A DNA stretch of 30,000 bases. Source: Ceraceosorus guamensis (Eukaryota > Basidiomycota > Exobasidiomycetes > Ceraceosorales > Ceraceosoraceae). Below, piece after piece: positions 10,980 to 24,608 of this stretch; positions within the stretch are counted from its first letter, which is position 1; the number at the start of each line of letters is the position of its first letter. The position numbers were made by a program, and so were the translations under genes. A model generated the notes under the pieces. That model was not told the DNA's origin. It ran no database searches and worked only from the letters and a program-made list of their open reading frames with translations. The stretch is from assembly GCF_003144195.1 (NCBI RefSeq), contig NW_020290125.1:1-30000 (forward strand). Direction: 5' to 3'.

Positions 10980-11610
10980 GCTTGGACACCTTGCAATGGT
11001 TTGTAAGCTCCCACTCGCGCACTCGCCATCGACGGACGCCTTCAAGCCAAAATAGTTTCGGTATTGAAGCGCACTCGAGCTTTCCGTGCTGGCCCCTGAC
11101 AAAACCCCATCCATCTATCCTAGACCGTTTGCACTGCCTATGAGGTCCCCTCCGTCTTGAATACTACTCATCCATCAAGTCGATCCTCTATCCGCCCAAC
11201 TTCGAAACTTCATTGAGCATAATCAATGCTCCCCTCGCCTCACCGTTCCGATTGAGCAAAAGTTGGGGCTGATTTCCCCATCCTGGTCTCAATCGACTCA
11301 AACGTTATGTTTATATGTCTTGTACCATGGCCATCCCTTTTCCCTCTCTTTTCCTTAGCGCCTAGATCGCAAGATATTGATGCCTTCAACAGCAGAGCAG
11401 GGTAGTGTCGTTCTGACGTGATGTGGGGGGATATCAGAGCCGCGAGTGTTCGGGCAAGAAGAGAGTCGAGCCTTGTCTCTATCGAAGCTTTTGAGTTCCA
11501 AAATAAAAGTTGAGTAGGCTCGAAAGTAAGAGAAGACAAGAAGTCAGGCATCGAGCGTCATCATGAGGAGGTGAGTTGCTGATGGGACTCAACTCAAGAC
11601 TGTCGCTGCA

Positions 11611-11694
11611 ATCACGTAGTCACGTGTTCGAAAAGTCTCATCACGTGGAAAGGCGCATGCCTGCTGAATAAACCACCGCGCGCGAATCACGAAT
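11611..11694. promoter_or_regulatory. Cluster of CACGTG and ATTCGTGATTC-type motifs
   Basis: CACGTG occurs at 11621-11626 and 11642-11647, preceded by ATCACGTAGT. GAATCACGAAT at 11684-11694 is repeated exactly at 18274-18284. The cluster lies about 460-545 bases upstream of the PRP43 ATG. A regulatory role is inferred from recurrence in intergenic DNA. Confidence 0.35.
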
Positions 11695-12110
11695 GCGTGA
11701 CGAGGGCGTGAGGGAAAGGAAAAGTGCCGGGGCAGGCCCCCAAGGCTTGCACTCACACTGCTCGAAGGACTCAAGACCTTCGCATATGATCGTGTACATC
11801 AGCGGCGGGAAAGGCTTTCGATCGCTCTTTCACCTTGTATACCTGACCTGCCCTGATCTTTGAGCTCCCTCGAGCCTTCGCGCGCGGGCGTCGTCTTCCT
11901 TCACATCAGCTCCGAAAGGCGCTCCTTTACCTCGTGGGCATTGTCGGAAGGCGCACGCCAAGACTTGAGTGCAAAAGTTTGGGGCTAAGCCAGAAGACGA
12001 GATTTTCGCAAGGGTTGCTGCGCGCGGAAAGACTATCAAGCTATTCGCAAAAGGCGTCTTGGACGGACACTCAAAGGCCCTGCTTTCAGCAGTCGGGTCA
12101 CTCGAGAGGC

Positions 12111-12116
12111 TATATA
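12111..12116 (+). promoter_or_regulatory. TATA-like element before PRP43
   Basis: TATATA lies 40 bases before the PRP43 ATG at 12156, in an otherwise GC-balanced stretch. The spacing would give a very short 5' leader, so it may be incidental. Confidence 0.25.
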
Positions 12117-12155
12117 CACCGGTGCTTCTCAGTACCTCGAACCTATCTGTGCGCT

Positions 12156-15556
<3,401 letters not shown>

Positions 15557-16475
15557 GAGAGCAAGAAGGGGGAGAGGGACGCGCCATCAGGGGAACATTG
15601 ACGAAGGAAAAAGCTCTTTGGAATGAAGATGCGTTGGCACACTTTTTGATTTCTTCCCCTTTGGGAAAGCAAATATTGCATGTGCGCATTCACATTGCTA
15701 GGTCTGATTTCGATCTGCATACGCGCGCTCCGCTGCGTGCGCGCAAGGTTGGCGCGGTTGATGCGATTGTGGGCTGATGATGCGCGTCAAACCAGAAGAA
15801 GCCTCAAGGTCACCTTTTGCCTTCTTCGCGATGGATGAAATGTTGAGGGGTCGATGCGTTGCACGACGCGCTGGCAAGACGCAAGCGTCTGCATCCGACG
15901 TGTCGATTCGAGGAGCTTCTGTACACCTCGCACCCACCTCGAAGCGACAAGGCGGTCCGGGTCCGGTCCGGGTCCGCATCCGGATCCGGATCCATGCTGA
16001 ATTCCTTGCGCGGCCTTGTTCCTCATCGACTTGACCTGCAAGCAGGGGCTCGAATTGCATGTGCGAGCTTCATGGTCCAGAGAAGATGAGCGACGATGGG
16101 ATGCGGAACGCTGCTTGGGTGCACCAGAAGCTGCGCAGTGCGGTGTGCTAGAACGAAGTTGGCTTGCTACGTAGACTGAACCGCACCCTTAGGCTTTGTC
16201 AAGCTAGTAGAATTTTGAACCTTCCGTGCGCGCGTTGGCGCGCTGCTTGTTGGCATTCCATTCGTGTTCGTTCTGTTCACGTACGAAGAGACTGCAGGTA
16301 TGTCGGAGGTGGGTCGTGCACTGCGATGAGTCCAGCTACGAGTCCTGTCACGCTAGACTTGGGAGAAGCCTGAGGCAGAGGTTGGGTTTTGGCCCCGAAG
16401 AGAATCGAATCGCTGCGTTCGTCCGTTCGGAGTGCCTTGTGATTGAAAAGGTTGGAACGGTAGATCGGCCCAGTC
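15557..16475. other. Convergent intergenic region after PRP43
   Basis: Here 919 bases lie between two facing stop codons. The only structure I see is a GC-rich run of repeated GGTCCG and GGATCC units at 15953-15993. Overlapping frames on both strands are short and none resembles a known protein. A missing C-terminal exon of the minus-strand neighbour could lie here; I searched for the expected CxxC zinc-finger pattern and did not see it. Confidence 0.45.
15953..15993. repeat. GGTCCG/GGATCC short tandem, partly palindromic repeat
   Basis: About 41 bases are built from GGTCCG, GGGTCC and CCGGATCC units, so much of the run can pair with itself. It lies between convergent genes. It may be a simple repeat or may help 3' end formation; the sequence alone does not decide. 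Confidence 0.6.
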
Positions 16476-17573
16476 TCAAGACAAGTCCATGTCCATCTCT
16501 TCCAAAGGTGTTTGCTCATTCATCTCGTCTGCGCGTGCTAAATTCCAGACCTGCTCCCAAAACGCTTCGTCCTCCTCCTCCTCCTCCTCAGAGTACGACG
16601 TCAAAGGAGCATGACTATCCACTTGTCCAGCTAGATTCGAGCTACCCTTGCCTCGAGATGCTTCTTCGAGAGATTGTTCGTATAGACTAGCCCAATACGC
16701 TTCTTCATCTTCCATTCCTGCTGGAGGTTGTGGTTGAGACTCGATCATCCGCGCTTGATCGTCTGTCGATGGCGAGGAGGGATGAGAAGGAAATGTGAGC
16801 AAATGGAAACGCGTGCATGGTCAAGAAAGCTTGCTGGACTCACTGATAGACTCGTCGTGCAGCCATGCCACCATGTCCGCGTCCAACCAGCCTAGCTCAT
16901 CTTGACCAGAACGCTCCTGAGCTCTAAGCATGCGCTTGTACTCTGCCAACATTCTTCGGCGCAAGAGCTGAGCGTGTCATAGCCAATGAGTAAAAGTGGG
17001 AAACTTGTCAGCATGCCGCCTTCTTCGATGGCTGAAAAAGACAAGAGAATACATCCCGACGCTCACCTCGTCGTCTATCTTATCCTGCTCCTCATCCTCA
17101 CTACCCAAAATCTCATCGCTGAAAAAGAGCGCCGAAGCTCTGCTACCATCTTCCTCTTCCTCTTCGCTCTGCGCATTCCCCCTCCCCGCAAGAATCGTCG
17201 ATGATTTTCGTCTGGCTCTATCCAGAGCTCGACTTTTGTCCCGCTTCATGGCATCCTCGCATCTTTCCCTGAACCTCTGTCTGAACATGTTCCTGCTTTG
17301 TCCAGGCGACGCGTCCACTTGCGCTGCGTCGATCGGGCGCTCGCGCTCATTCTTTGAATACGCAAAGGGCGATCGACCGGGATTTGCTCGAGCTCGAGCT
17401 CGAGCTCTTGAAGAAGGTTTAGCTCGGATAGATGAGCTAGGACTCTCCCTCAGTCCGATCAAGGGATGGGCGAGGGAGGAAGTGCTGGCATCGGCCAAGG
17501 GAGACGAGAATGGGTTGGGTGGGATGGGCGCGCTTCTCTGGTGAGGAAGTGGGGAAGACATCATGCGCGACAT
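16476..17573 (-). CDS. Probable RPA-interacting-protein-like protein, no zinc finger seen
   Basis: Three exons (17573-17067, 16967-16844, 16762-16476) join in frame to 305 aa over introns of 99 and 81 nt. Residues 94-122 (RNMFRQRFRERCEDAMKR and following) resemble the N-terminal domain of RPA-interacting protein (RPAIN), which in animals helps import replication protein A into the nucleus. A middle helix LLRRRMLAEYKRMLRAQE and the acidic, Trp-containing segment EDEEAYWASLYEQS fit the middle region loosely. The C-terminal zinc finger of animal RPAIN is absent: the protein ends in another acidic segment, EEEEEEDEAFWEQVWNLAR. The N-terminal 80 residues are Ser/Pro-rich, and an (Arg-Ala) repeat is encoded at 17386-17407. 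The start could also be the ATG at 17564 or 17561. The existence of the gene is well supported by splicing and codon phase; the family is tentative. Confidence 0.6.
17386..17407. repeat. GAGCTC palindromic repeat in a coding exon
   Basis: Twenty-two bases of alternating GCTCGA units read as a run of Arg-Ala pairs on the minus strand. The run is self-complementary. Confidence 0.7.
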
Positions 17574-17664
17574 TTCTTCCCTATTCTGTCGGTGGGTTTT
17601 CGTGCCAAGAAGGCCGATCGGTCTGCGCCAGATAAGCGGCGAGTCACGAGTGTTGACCAACTTC

Positions 17665-17667
17665 AGA

Positions 17668-17724
<57 letters not shown>
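17665..17724. repeat. (GA)n microsatellite
   Basis: Sixty bases of AG dinucleotides have two interruptions (one GTG, one GAT). The tract lies about 90-150 bases upstream of the minus-strand start at 17573, so it may be in its promoter or 5' leader. Its length is likely to vary between strains. Confidence 0.9.
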
Positions 17725-18267
17725 CGCGATGGTTTACGTGAGCGTGTTTGATGTCAGAGGTGAGCTTGATCGGGTCGCTGACTTGCCCCGCCGCCGCCCT
17801 TGCTAGCTCACATGAAGGGAGGGAAGAATGAGGCAGCTTGTGGCCTTTTTGACGTAGGAGAATGAAGACAGACTCGAAATCGACTTGGGGAAAAGAAGTT
17901 GGAAGCTGATAGTCCCAACTTGCCTTCTCCTCCAGTGGGGCTTGATTCGACGTGCACTCGCAATGACGAGGGGCGCCGAGACGATGACAATCACGAACGT
18001 GCCCTTTGCGAGCAATCTCGCTCGCCAAGCTTGTCGATGGACGGCAGGGAATGGGGAATCGTGAATGAGACCCTTCAAGAAGACGATTGGACGACTGGAC
18101 TGTACACTTTTGACTCTCGACTCTCGACTCCAACAAGCGTAAACGTTGCATCGCCGTGCAGCAGTGAGTCTTTTGAGTTCGCCACTTCAACCCTCGCGCC
18201 TCGACCCGCGCGTCGCGTCCCTTGCCGTCGCGCGCGACAAAACGTCAAAAATCAATTAAGCCACTCG

Positions 18268-18315
18268 TCACGTGAATCACGAATAGTTGAGTGGACAACG
18301 GTGTACAAACACGTG
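18268..18315. promoter_or_regulatory. TCACGTGA and ACACGTGA boxes with ATTCACG flanks
   Basis: TCACGTGA at 18268-18275 is followed by ATCACGAAT, and CACGTGATTCA starts at 18310. The stretch shares a 14-base exact match (reverse-complemented) with 8137-8150, and 11 bases with 11684-11694. It lies about 400 bases upstream of the RRN6-like ATG. Confidence 0.45.
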
Positions 18316-18707
18316 ATTCAAGATCCGCGATGTCAAGACCCGAGGTTCTTGATGCAGAAGACAGCAAGCAGCATGTAGCCTGCTGAATCGAATGTTGATG
18401 CCCTGCCTCCTTCAACCCTGCTTTCCCTTTCATTCCCAGCCTCAGTGAAAGTGGATGTGTGTACGGATCTGCGGCTCGAACTCCGCTCGGAGCGGTCCCA
18501 GCAAGGGTCGCCGCGACGAAGAAATGCTCGGTCATAGCATCTAGCTCGTGAGCATCATTGTAGCGTCCTTTTGTCCAATCCCAACGCTTACGCCTCATCC
18601 CCTTTCCCATCTAGATCAACACGGCATCCTGTTCCAAGCCGCGTAGATTCATCACCCATCCATGCTCGGCGCAGTCTGCTAATGACTGTTGAGTCGACGT
18701 TTCGAAA

Positions 18708-21700
18708 ATGTCGAACGCTCTGCACATAGACTATGGCTACGAAGGCTCTGTGTGGCTAGTCCCCGAGCTGGTTAGGAAGGACAGTCAGCATGTCAGATCC
18801 AGCCCAGACCGCACGAAGAGCAAGAGAAGGCGCACAAGCCGGCACTTTGCAAGTGAGACTGGGAATGCTGATGGACCTGCGTCGATGCGCACAAACGAGC
18901 CAGACTCTGACGACGGGTCCGGCTCTGGCTGCAGCTCGGCCTCGAAATCGCACTCCACTTCCGACTCTTTAAGCGAGCATTCGGCACGAATGAGTTCTTC
19001 TGAATCTCGCAACATGTTCGACGCGGCCCATTCGCTCGATGCTCATCCTACGCGTTCCTCCTTCCGTTTTGCGCGAAGGTGGGCCAGCGAGGAAGGCGAT
19101 GCGCCAGATCGGAAATCATCGAGCGCTCGACGACTATCAGCCCGCACGTATCCGCTCTGTCTTCTTCCATCCATTCCCGCTTCTTCGAAAACCCATTGCC
19201 TCACAGGTAATGCCCTTCTCACCGATCCCGCAGTCTCCCTGGTGCCGTACGATCTGATCCAACAGTACTCTGCTCCTGATCTGCGTCAGGATGACCAAGC
19301 GGAACAAGCGAGGGGAGTCTGTTTGGTCAGAGCGCCACTCGGAGCGCATGAAAGGAAGAAAATTGCTTTCGGGGAGGAAGTCGATTGCGATTGGCTGATC
19401 TGCTCTGTGGGTGCGGAAGCGAGAGAGCTGTGTGAGTTCCTTTGCGAGCGCTTGCGAGTTCGAGGTGTGCAAGGACACAGGGCGCAAGAGGGTAGCTAGA
19501 AAGGGCAAAATGCTGGCATGTAAAGTCGCAATGCCTCAGATTAGAGGAATTGGAATGCGAGCCGGGGTCAGAGATGCCCGCCACGTGTAGCTTATGCCAC
19601 CACATTTTCACTCTATCTTTGCAACAGACATTTCCACGCTGCGCTCGCCGGCCAGGTCAAGCTCCTCCAACCGCTCGTCCCACATACCACCTCGTCTGCC
19701 CAGCTACATTTCGCCTCATCCGATCCTGAGTCTGGAAACATGCGCCTCGCCACCGCTCTTGAGTCAAACGGACAATAAAGGTCCTTCATTGGCGATTCGA
19801 ACAAGACTAGGTTGTCTATTCGTCAGCATCGTCAAGCCCACACGACAAGAGAGGGAAGCGGGATGCGCAGAATGGGTCCTTTTCAGAACCGCTTTTGTCT
19901 CTTCCCGAAGCACGAGCGCAAGCGCGAGCGAGAATGGATACGTGTCGAGGATGGAGAACGCTTCGCCATCCCTTGCCAACTTGGGATTAGGACTGGGCTT
20001 GGATACGCAACAGCACGTCATGGATTATGCGTTGGGAACCAGATCCGTAGTCGATCGTCCGTTGCTCATACATTCGAGGTACAATGTGGTGGATGTGCAT
20101 TTTCATCCTTCGATCAAGGAAAAGGCACTGCTTGTGGATGAGCGGGGCGATGTGGGATTGCTGAAATTGGGTGACGCGGCCTCGTGAGTCTGTATGGATC
20201 ACTATGGTTGGAGCAGAGAGACTGATTCACGCATTGCGCGCCCCACTGCTTGGCATGCAGACTACGCAGACCTAGGAGACCGGATGTATCGCTCGACTTT
20301 ACGAGCAGAGTAGATGCGCCGCTACGTCATTCTGGCAATCCCGAGATTCGCTCAGATAGATCGCCATCGAGATCCAGATCCAGATCGCACTCTACTTTGC
20401 CCAGACGGATGCCCTGGAGCACCGTGCGGAGAAAGGACGATACGTGGTACAGGGTATGTTGGAAAAGTGAAAGCTCGTCGATCTCGTCCACAGCAGACTT
20501 GGGCACGCTGCGGTCGGGTGAGGAGGCGGATGATGAGGAGAGAGGAGCGGACGAGGAGTATGAGCAGAGTTTAGGGGAGGAGCCTGCTGGAAAGCATCGT
20601 CGCGTGATTGAGGATCAGGCTATCGTTGCTAGTCGATACGAGATCGAGAGCGTCGATTGGCGTGTGAGTAAGATGCAGAGGATCTGCGTTAGGCGATACT
20701 CTGTCCTTTTGCTTACAACCCTTGCACTCTTTGTTCTGCGGCATGCACAAAACCATTCTTTGGTGCATCTTAGAGCCCGACCCGTACTCTTCTAGCCACA
20801 GCTCAACCTCAGCATCTCGTTGTGCGCACAGAGCAATTCACTTCTGTCTTGGCAGAGAGTGATAGGCCTCTTTTATGGGCCAGCACGACGCAAAGCGTGA
20901 GACTGTACGATACCAGGCGATCCGACGTCGCACTGCTAGATTGGGCTCACCATCGTGGAGAAGATGCCAGCTTGACGCTGGGAGCTATGCCGGATCAACG
21001 TCGCGGCGGGATCAGCGCCGTACTGAGTTCTCAGAGGGATCGATATCTGCAAGTATATGATGCGAGGGAAGAAATGGTGCCGGGTGCATCTCCGGATGAT
21101 TGGATCAGAGCTAGCACGACGGGCATGCCGACGTTTTTGGAATCGTGCCTTAAGCGCGCAGAAGCTAGATCTCGATACGTGCCGCTGTTTGTGCGCACTT
21201 CGACGTTGGGCAAGCCTTGGACCCAGCAAGACGATGCGCGTGTACAGCGTGTGGACATGGAAGAAGATGAGAATGCCAACGTGCACGAGAGACGGCCTGA
21301 GGAAGGAAAATCGTTCGCGGACAGGGTGGGGAGCGTACTCTGTGTGCAGCTCGATCGGGATGGCGCGGTATACGCACGTGGGTACAGCGAAGGCCTACAT
21401 GACAATACTGCGAGCGAGGTGCGAATCGAGCCCGGAAGCAATGGTCGCTCTCGCGCCGAAGATAGCCATGCGCAAGAGGAGGATGGAATGAGCGCATGCG
21501 AGATCTCCAGCTCGGACAAAAGCGAGGCAGACTCAGCCGCTTCGCCGCAGGCCTTTGAGAAAGACTTGCTCGCGTTGACATCGAGCTCACACCTCGAACT
21601 ACCGATAGACTTGCAGGACGGCGTCACGCGATCCAGACTTTCCGATCGCCGAGAGGGCGGTCTTCCCAGCGGCACCTCGACACCTATCTATGACTTTTCC

Positions 21701-23389
21701 CCACTTTTCAGAGCCCTTTTGGTTGAAGCGCAGAACAAGGCTGCCCGCGAAGCCAACAAGACGTATCCAATGGGGGCAAGAAAGCTGTGGAAGTCCAACA
21801 GTGGCGCCACGTTTGAACGGTTGCAAAGGGCTTGTACGATACTGCAAGATCTGCCTCTGGATGCAGGTATGGTCACTATGGCCGAGGTGTACAGTCGCAC
21901 GACTCGCTTGGACGTGGAGGAAGATGCCTCCGTCGAGGCAGTGTTCATGCGTGACGAGTCGTCATTGGACCCCTCGGCGCTCAATGCTGCCATCCTTCTA
22001 AGGCCCGATCACGGGCAATCGAGCAGAGGCGCATCCATCACATCTCGACATGCTCAACTAAGACTCTTTGCAAGTCGCCAAAAGCTTGCGGCTTTCTTCA
22101 ATGCTTTCGAAAGGGACTTGTGGACCTGCACCAGCATGCCGGGTCTTTTGGGACATTTGTTCTGCCCCGAAATGAGATTGATCGAGGAGAAGAAGCGGGC
22201 AAAGGAAAGGAGGAGGGTTGGAGAGCACGAGGGATTTCTGAGAGAAAGGTCAGGCTCGGGACCTAGATCCCGATCTAGGTCCGTCTCGCTTCATGCATCT
22301 GGCTCCTCGTCCCACGATCAGACCAGGTTTGACCTTGTTCAGCATATCAACCAGGTGGCGGACGAGATCGCGCAACGACGCCATGTTGAAGGACACGTCA
22401 AAGGAGTCGACGCCGTCTCGCAAAGCGTCCGCACTTCGGCTGCTCAAGTTGCGTTGGACCTCTGGGCAGCAAGTCAAGTTGGCAGCAGCAAACGTGTCCA
22501 GGTGCCTCTGCCGCATGACCTGCAGGAAGAGCTACAACGACAATGGGAAGATGAGGCAGGGCAAGCCCGAGCTTTGGGCAGCAGACCATCTCTCGCTCAG
22601 AGCATCGAGGAAATGATGTCCAGAATGGAGCACGGACAAGCTGACTCTACGCGAAGGCGGGAGCAGGCAGGAGATTTGCAAGCACTTGCACATGCTACAC
22701 AAGCTGGGCAGGCGCACGGGAATGGATCTACAGAACCTCCGCCGGTACGATTCGCCTTCTTGACGCCTCGCGTCTCTTCGACCAGAGCAGCACAAGGTGG
22801 AGGTACGACGACGCTTACGGCTCGTCTGCTTCTGCAAGATTGGGAAGTAGGGACGCATCCTGCCGAGTACGAATGGCGCAATCCTTACGCTTCGATCGAC
22901 GGGGAAGAGGAGACGGATGCGGAAGCTGGTCTGTCTAGTGGGACGGAATTTGTCGCTTCGTCAAGAAGACGCTCCGCAGCGCCGTCGGCTTCGATGGCAC
23001 CGACGGACTGGGATCGCGTACCTTTCAGATCAGATGCGATCGGACCTAGATCTAGCCTGGATACTTTGAGCAGGCGCGTTCCCGCTGCTTTGCCACAGTC
23101 CCAAGTACACGCGAGATCGGAAACGGTGGCGCAAAGCGCACCTTATTCGTCCACACAGCCTTTGCCTGCTTCATCAGGCTGGAGCGCCAAACTTCCACCT
23201 GTGCTCAGTGCACGTGCATCATCTGGAGTTGCTGCAGCCCCATCGCCCAATCAAACGCCATCGTTGCCGCAGACCCAGTCTCAGGTACCTGGTGTCAGCC
23301 AGTCAAGGATTGCTTCGCAGACACCCAAACCGTTCGGATCCCAAAGGCTCGCCTCGCAGAAGCCCAAGGGTAGAAGGAGCGGCTTTTGA
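18708..23389 (+). CDS. Probable RNA polymerase I initiation factor, Rrn6-like
   Basis: Four exons (18708-19431, 19628-20183, 20261-20663, 20813-23389) join in frame to about 1419 aa; introns are 196, 77 and 149 nt. Features that suggest Rrn6 (core factor subunit at the rDNA promoter, TAF1C relative): an N-terminal region beginning near DYGYEGSVW; beta-propeller-like strands such as NVVDVHFHPSIKEKALLVDE (about 398-418) and WASTTQSVRLYDTRRSDVALLDW soon after 562; and a long Ser/Arg/Gln-rich C-terminal half ending in a basic tail KPKGRRSGF. A Gly-Phe end after lysines and arginines is, as I recall, common in Rrn6 proteins. Low-complexity Ser/Asp and Arg-Ser stretches interrupt the domains and make it longer than yeast Rrn6 (894 aa). 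The middle of exon 1 is poorly conserved in character, so its boundaries are less sure than the last exon, which is one 2.6-kb open frame. Confidence 0.6.
22259..22282. repeat. 11-base perfect inverted repeat within the RRN6-like exon
   Basis: GGACCTAGATC, two bases, then GATCTAGGTCC. It encodes part of an Arg-Ser run (GPRSRSRSVS). The arms could form a hairpin in DNA or mRNA. Confidence 0.85.
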
Positions 23390-24608
23390 TCAGCAGGACG
23401 AAAGAGGCTCAACAGACCTCGCACGTGGTAGGATGGGGCGCACATGCTGTAGAATAAGGATCTTTACTTTCCAATGTTCTCGCCTCTTGTGCTCCTTTTC
23501 ACGTGTGCATTTCATCACGCAGCAGCAGCAGTAGGAATGTCGCGCTGCTTGGCTTGCATCGGTTATCGTGCTTTCAAATGCCAACGAACGCTGCAGACCC
23601 ACTCCCTCAAGAATGCCGGCCTGGACCTGATGGCCCGCTGCGGACCCTACTTTGCTTGTACCCATGCCTTCCTCGTGACTCACACTCTGACTGAACACAT
23701 GCCACCTACTCGACGATTGCCAAAGGGTGATGATGGCTATCACACATGCGTGTGCTGGCTGACTATAGCTACAGTAGCCTCCTGCAGCAGAGGTCCTTGA
23801 GAGCTGCATGCATGCCGCAATAAAGGTAATTCCGCGGCTCAAAACACGTTTGGACGCGTCAGTCAGTCAGGCGTTGGGCGCGCGCGATAACGCGTAGATT
23901 TCCTTATCGGCAGGCGGGCAGGCAGGCCGGCGTCTTAGCGATGCGTGCGACCCTGCAGGCTTGCTGCTTATCGTGAGCGCTGCACAAGCGGGTACTGTAC
24001 GTTCGGACAGAGCGAGTGCGAGTGCGAGTCACGGCTGAAGGATGTGTAGAGTGGATGGTGATTGAAGTGGCGTGCAAGCCCCTGATGAGTACCTGACCTG
24101 ATCAATGGACTGTTTATCATTTTCAATCCACAATTGAACAATCAAGGTGGGGGCGCTTGCTTAAGATGAACTGGGGGGCATGGTCAAATTTTTGGCTCCC
24201 CAATTCTGAATGCGCGCCTCTGCTATTCATTTTGTGATCGAGACGTAAGGATTCTGATTGGCGTTTGGGCGCGTCCGACAAGCGTGATCGAAGGGCGGTG
24301 TCGAGGGTCACACGACACGACCCGCGGGCAGCACAAAAGATAAGCCGGACGGATGCGGTGCAAGGGGATTCGAGTGGATCGCCTCTGATTGCTTGGCGCC
24401 GATCTTGTCTCCCAGATCCACTCGACTGCTTTGAGATGGGATCACCTTCACATACTCGACTCATCCAAGCACTTGCTTGATCTCGCTTGCTCACACCATC
24501 GACTTGCTTCACTCATCACAAAAGCCACAGCAGATCAGCTCGACCTTTGGATTCAAAGCAAAAAAAAAAAACGGGCGATCGAAAAGCGAAGCAGATCCAA
24601 AGCCAATC
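23390..24608. other. Intergenic between the RRN6-like gene and the membrane-protein gene
   Basis: In these 1.2 kb I see no gene. They hold a CACGTG at 23500-23505, a TGCATGCATGC palindrome at 23805-23815, an AATAAA at 23819-23824 that could serve as a polyadenylation signal, and GCAG/GGCA repeats near 23910-23930. A GAGTGC repeat lies at about 24012-24026. The last 100 bases, including a 12-A run near 24560-24571, form the likely 5' flank of the next gene. Confidence 0.45.

Larger units (their letters stand above)
10980..12155. promoter_or_regulatory. Intergenic: dehydrogenase 3' flank and PRP43 promoter
   Basis: These 1.2 kb separate two genes on the same strand. A minus-strand frame at 11240-11551 (103 aa, ATG at 11551) has no recognisable domain and I do not call it. 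CACGTG boxes at 11621-11626 and 11642-11647 and a GAATCACGAAT at 11684-11694 belong to the motif family found in other promoters of this window. A TATA-like element lies at 12111. Frames on the minus strand at 11830-12039 lack an ATG. Confidence 0.45.
17574..18707. promoter_or_regulatory. Divergent promoter region, RPAIN-like gene / RRN6-like gene
   Basis: These 1.1 kb hold a GA microsatellite (17665-17724), a run of GACTCTC units near 18113-18131, and two CACGTG boxes at 18269-18274 and 18310-18315 in an ATTCACG context. Open frames exist on both strands (for example 17899-18378 on the plus strand) but lack an ATG at the right place or are low in complexity. The promoter role is inferred from the divergent arrangement. 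Confidence 0.45.

Noticed and set aside
11240-11551. Minus-strand frame of 103 codons with an ATG
   Set aside because: No family resemblance, and unremarkable composition; it lies in the 3' flank/promoter interval. It would need transcript evidence.
11830-12039. Minus-strand frame with several cysteines divergent from PRP43
   Set aside because: It starts at a TTG, with no in-frame ATG found upstream. The cysteine spacing does not match twin CX9C proteins, and the PRP43 promoter should lie here.
17663-18190. Minus-strand frame ending in a Ser-Leu repeat
   Set aside because: The repeat is the GA microsatellite read in one frame; such tracts are open in several frames by chance.
17899-18378. 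Plus-strand 159-codon frame in the RPAIN-like/RRN6-like divergent region
   Set aside because: It opens at a TTG and runs through the CACGTG motif region. It resembles no known protein.
24477-24608. Longer N-terminus for the unrecognised membrane protein
   Set aside because: The upstream part opens with a TTG and includes a poly-A-derived lysine run. The first true ATG is at 24609.
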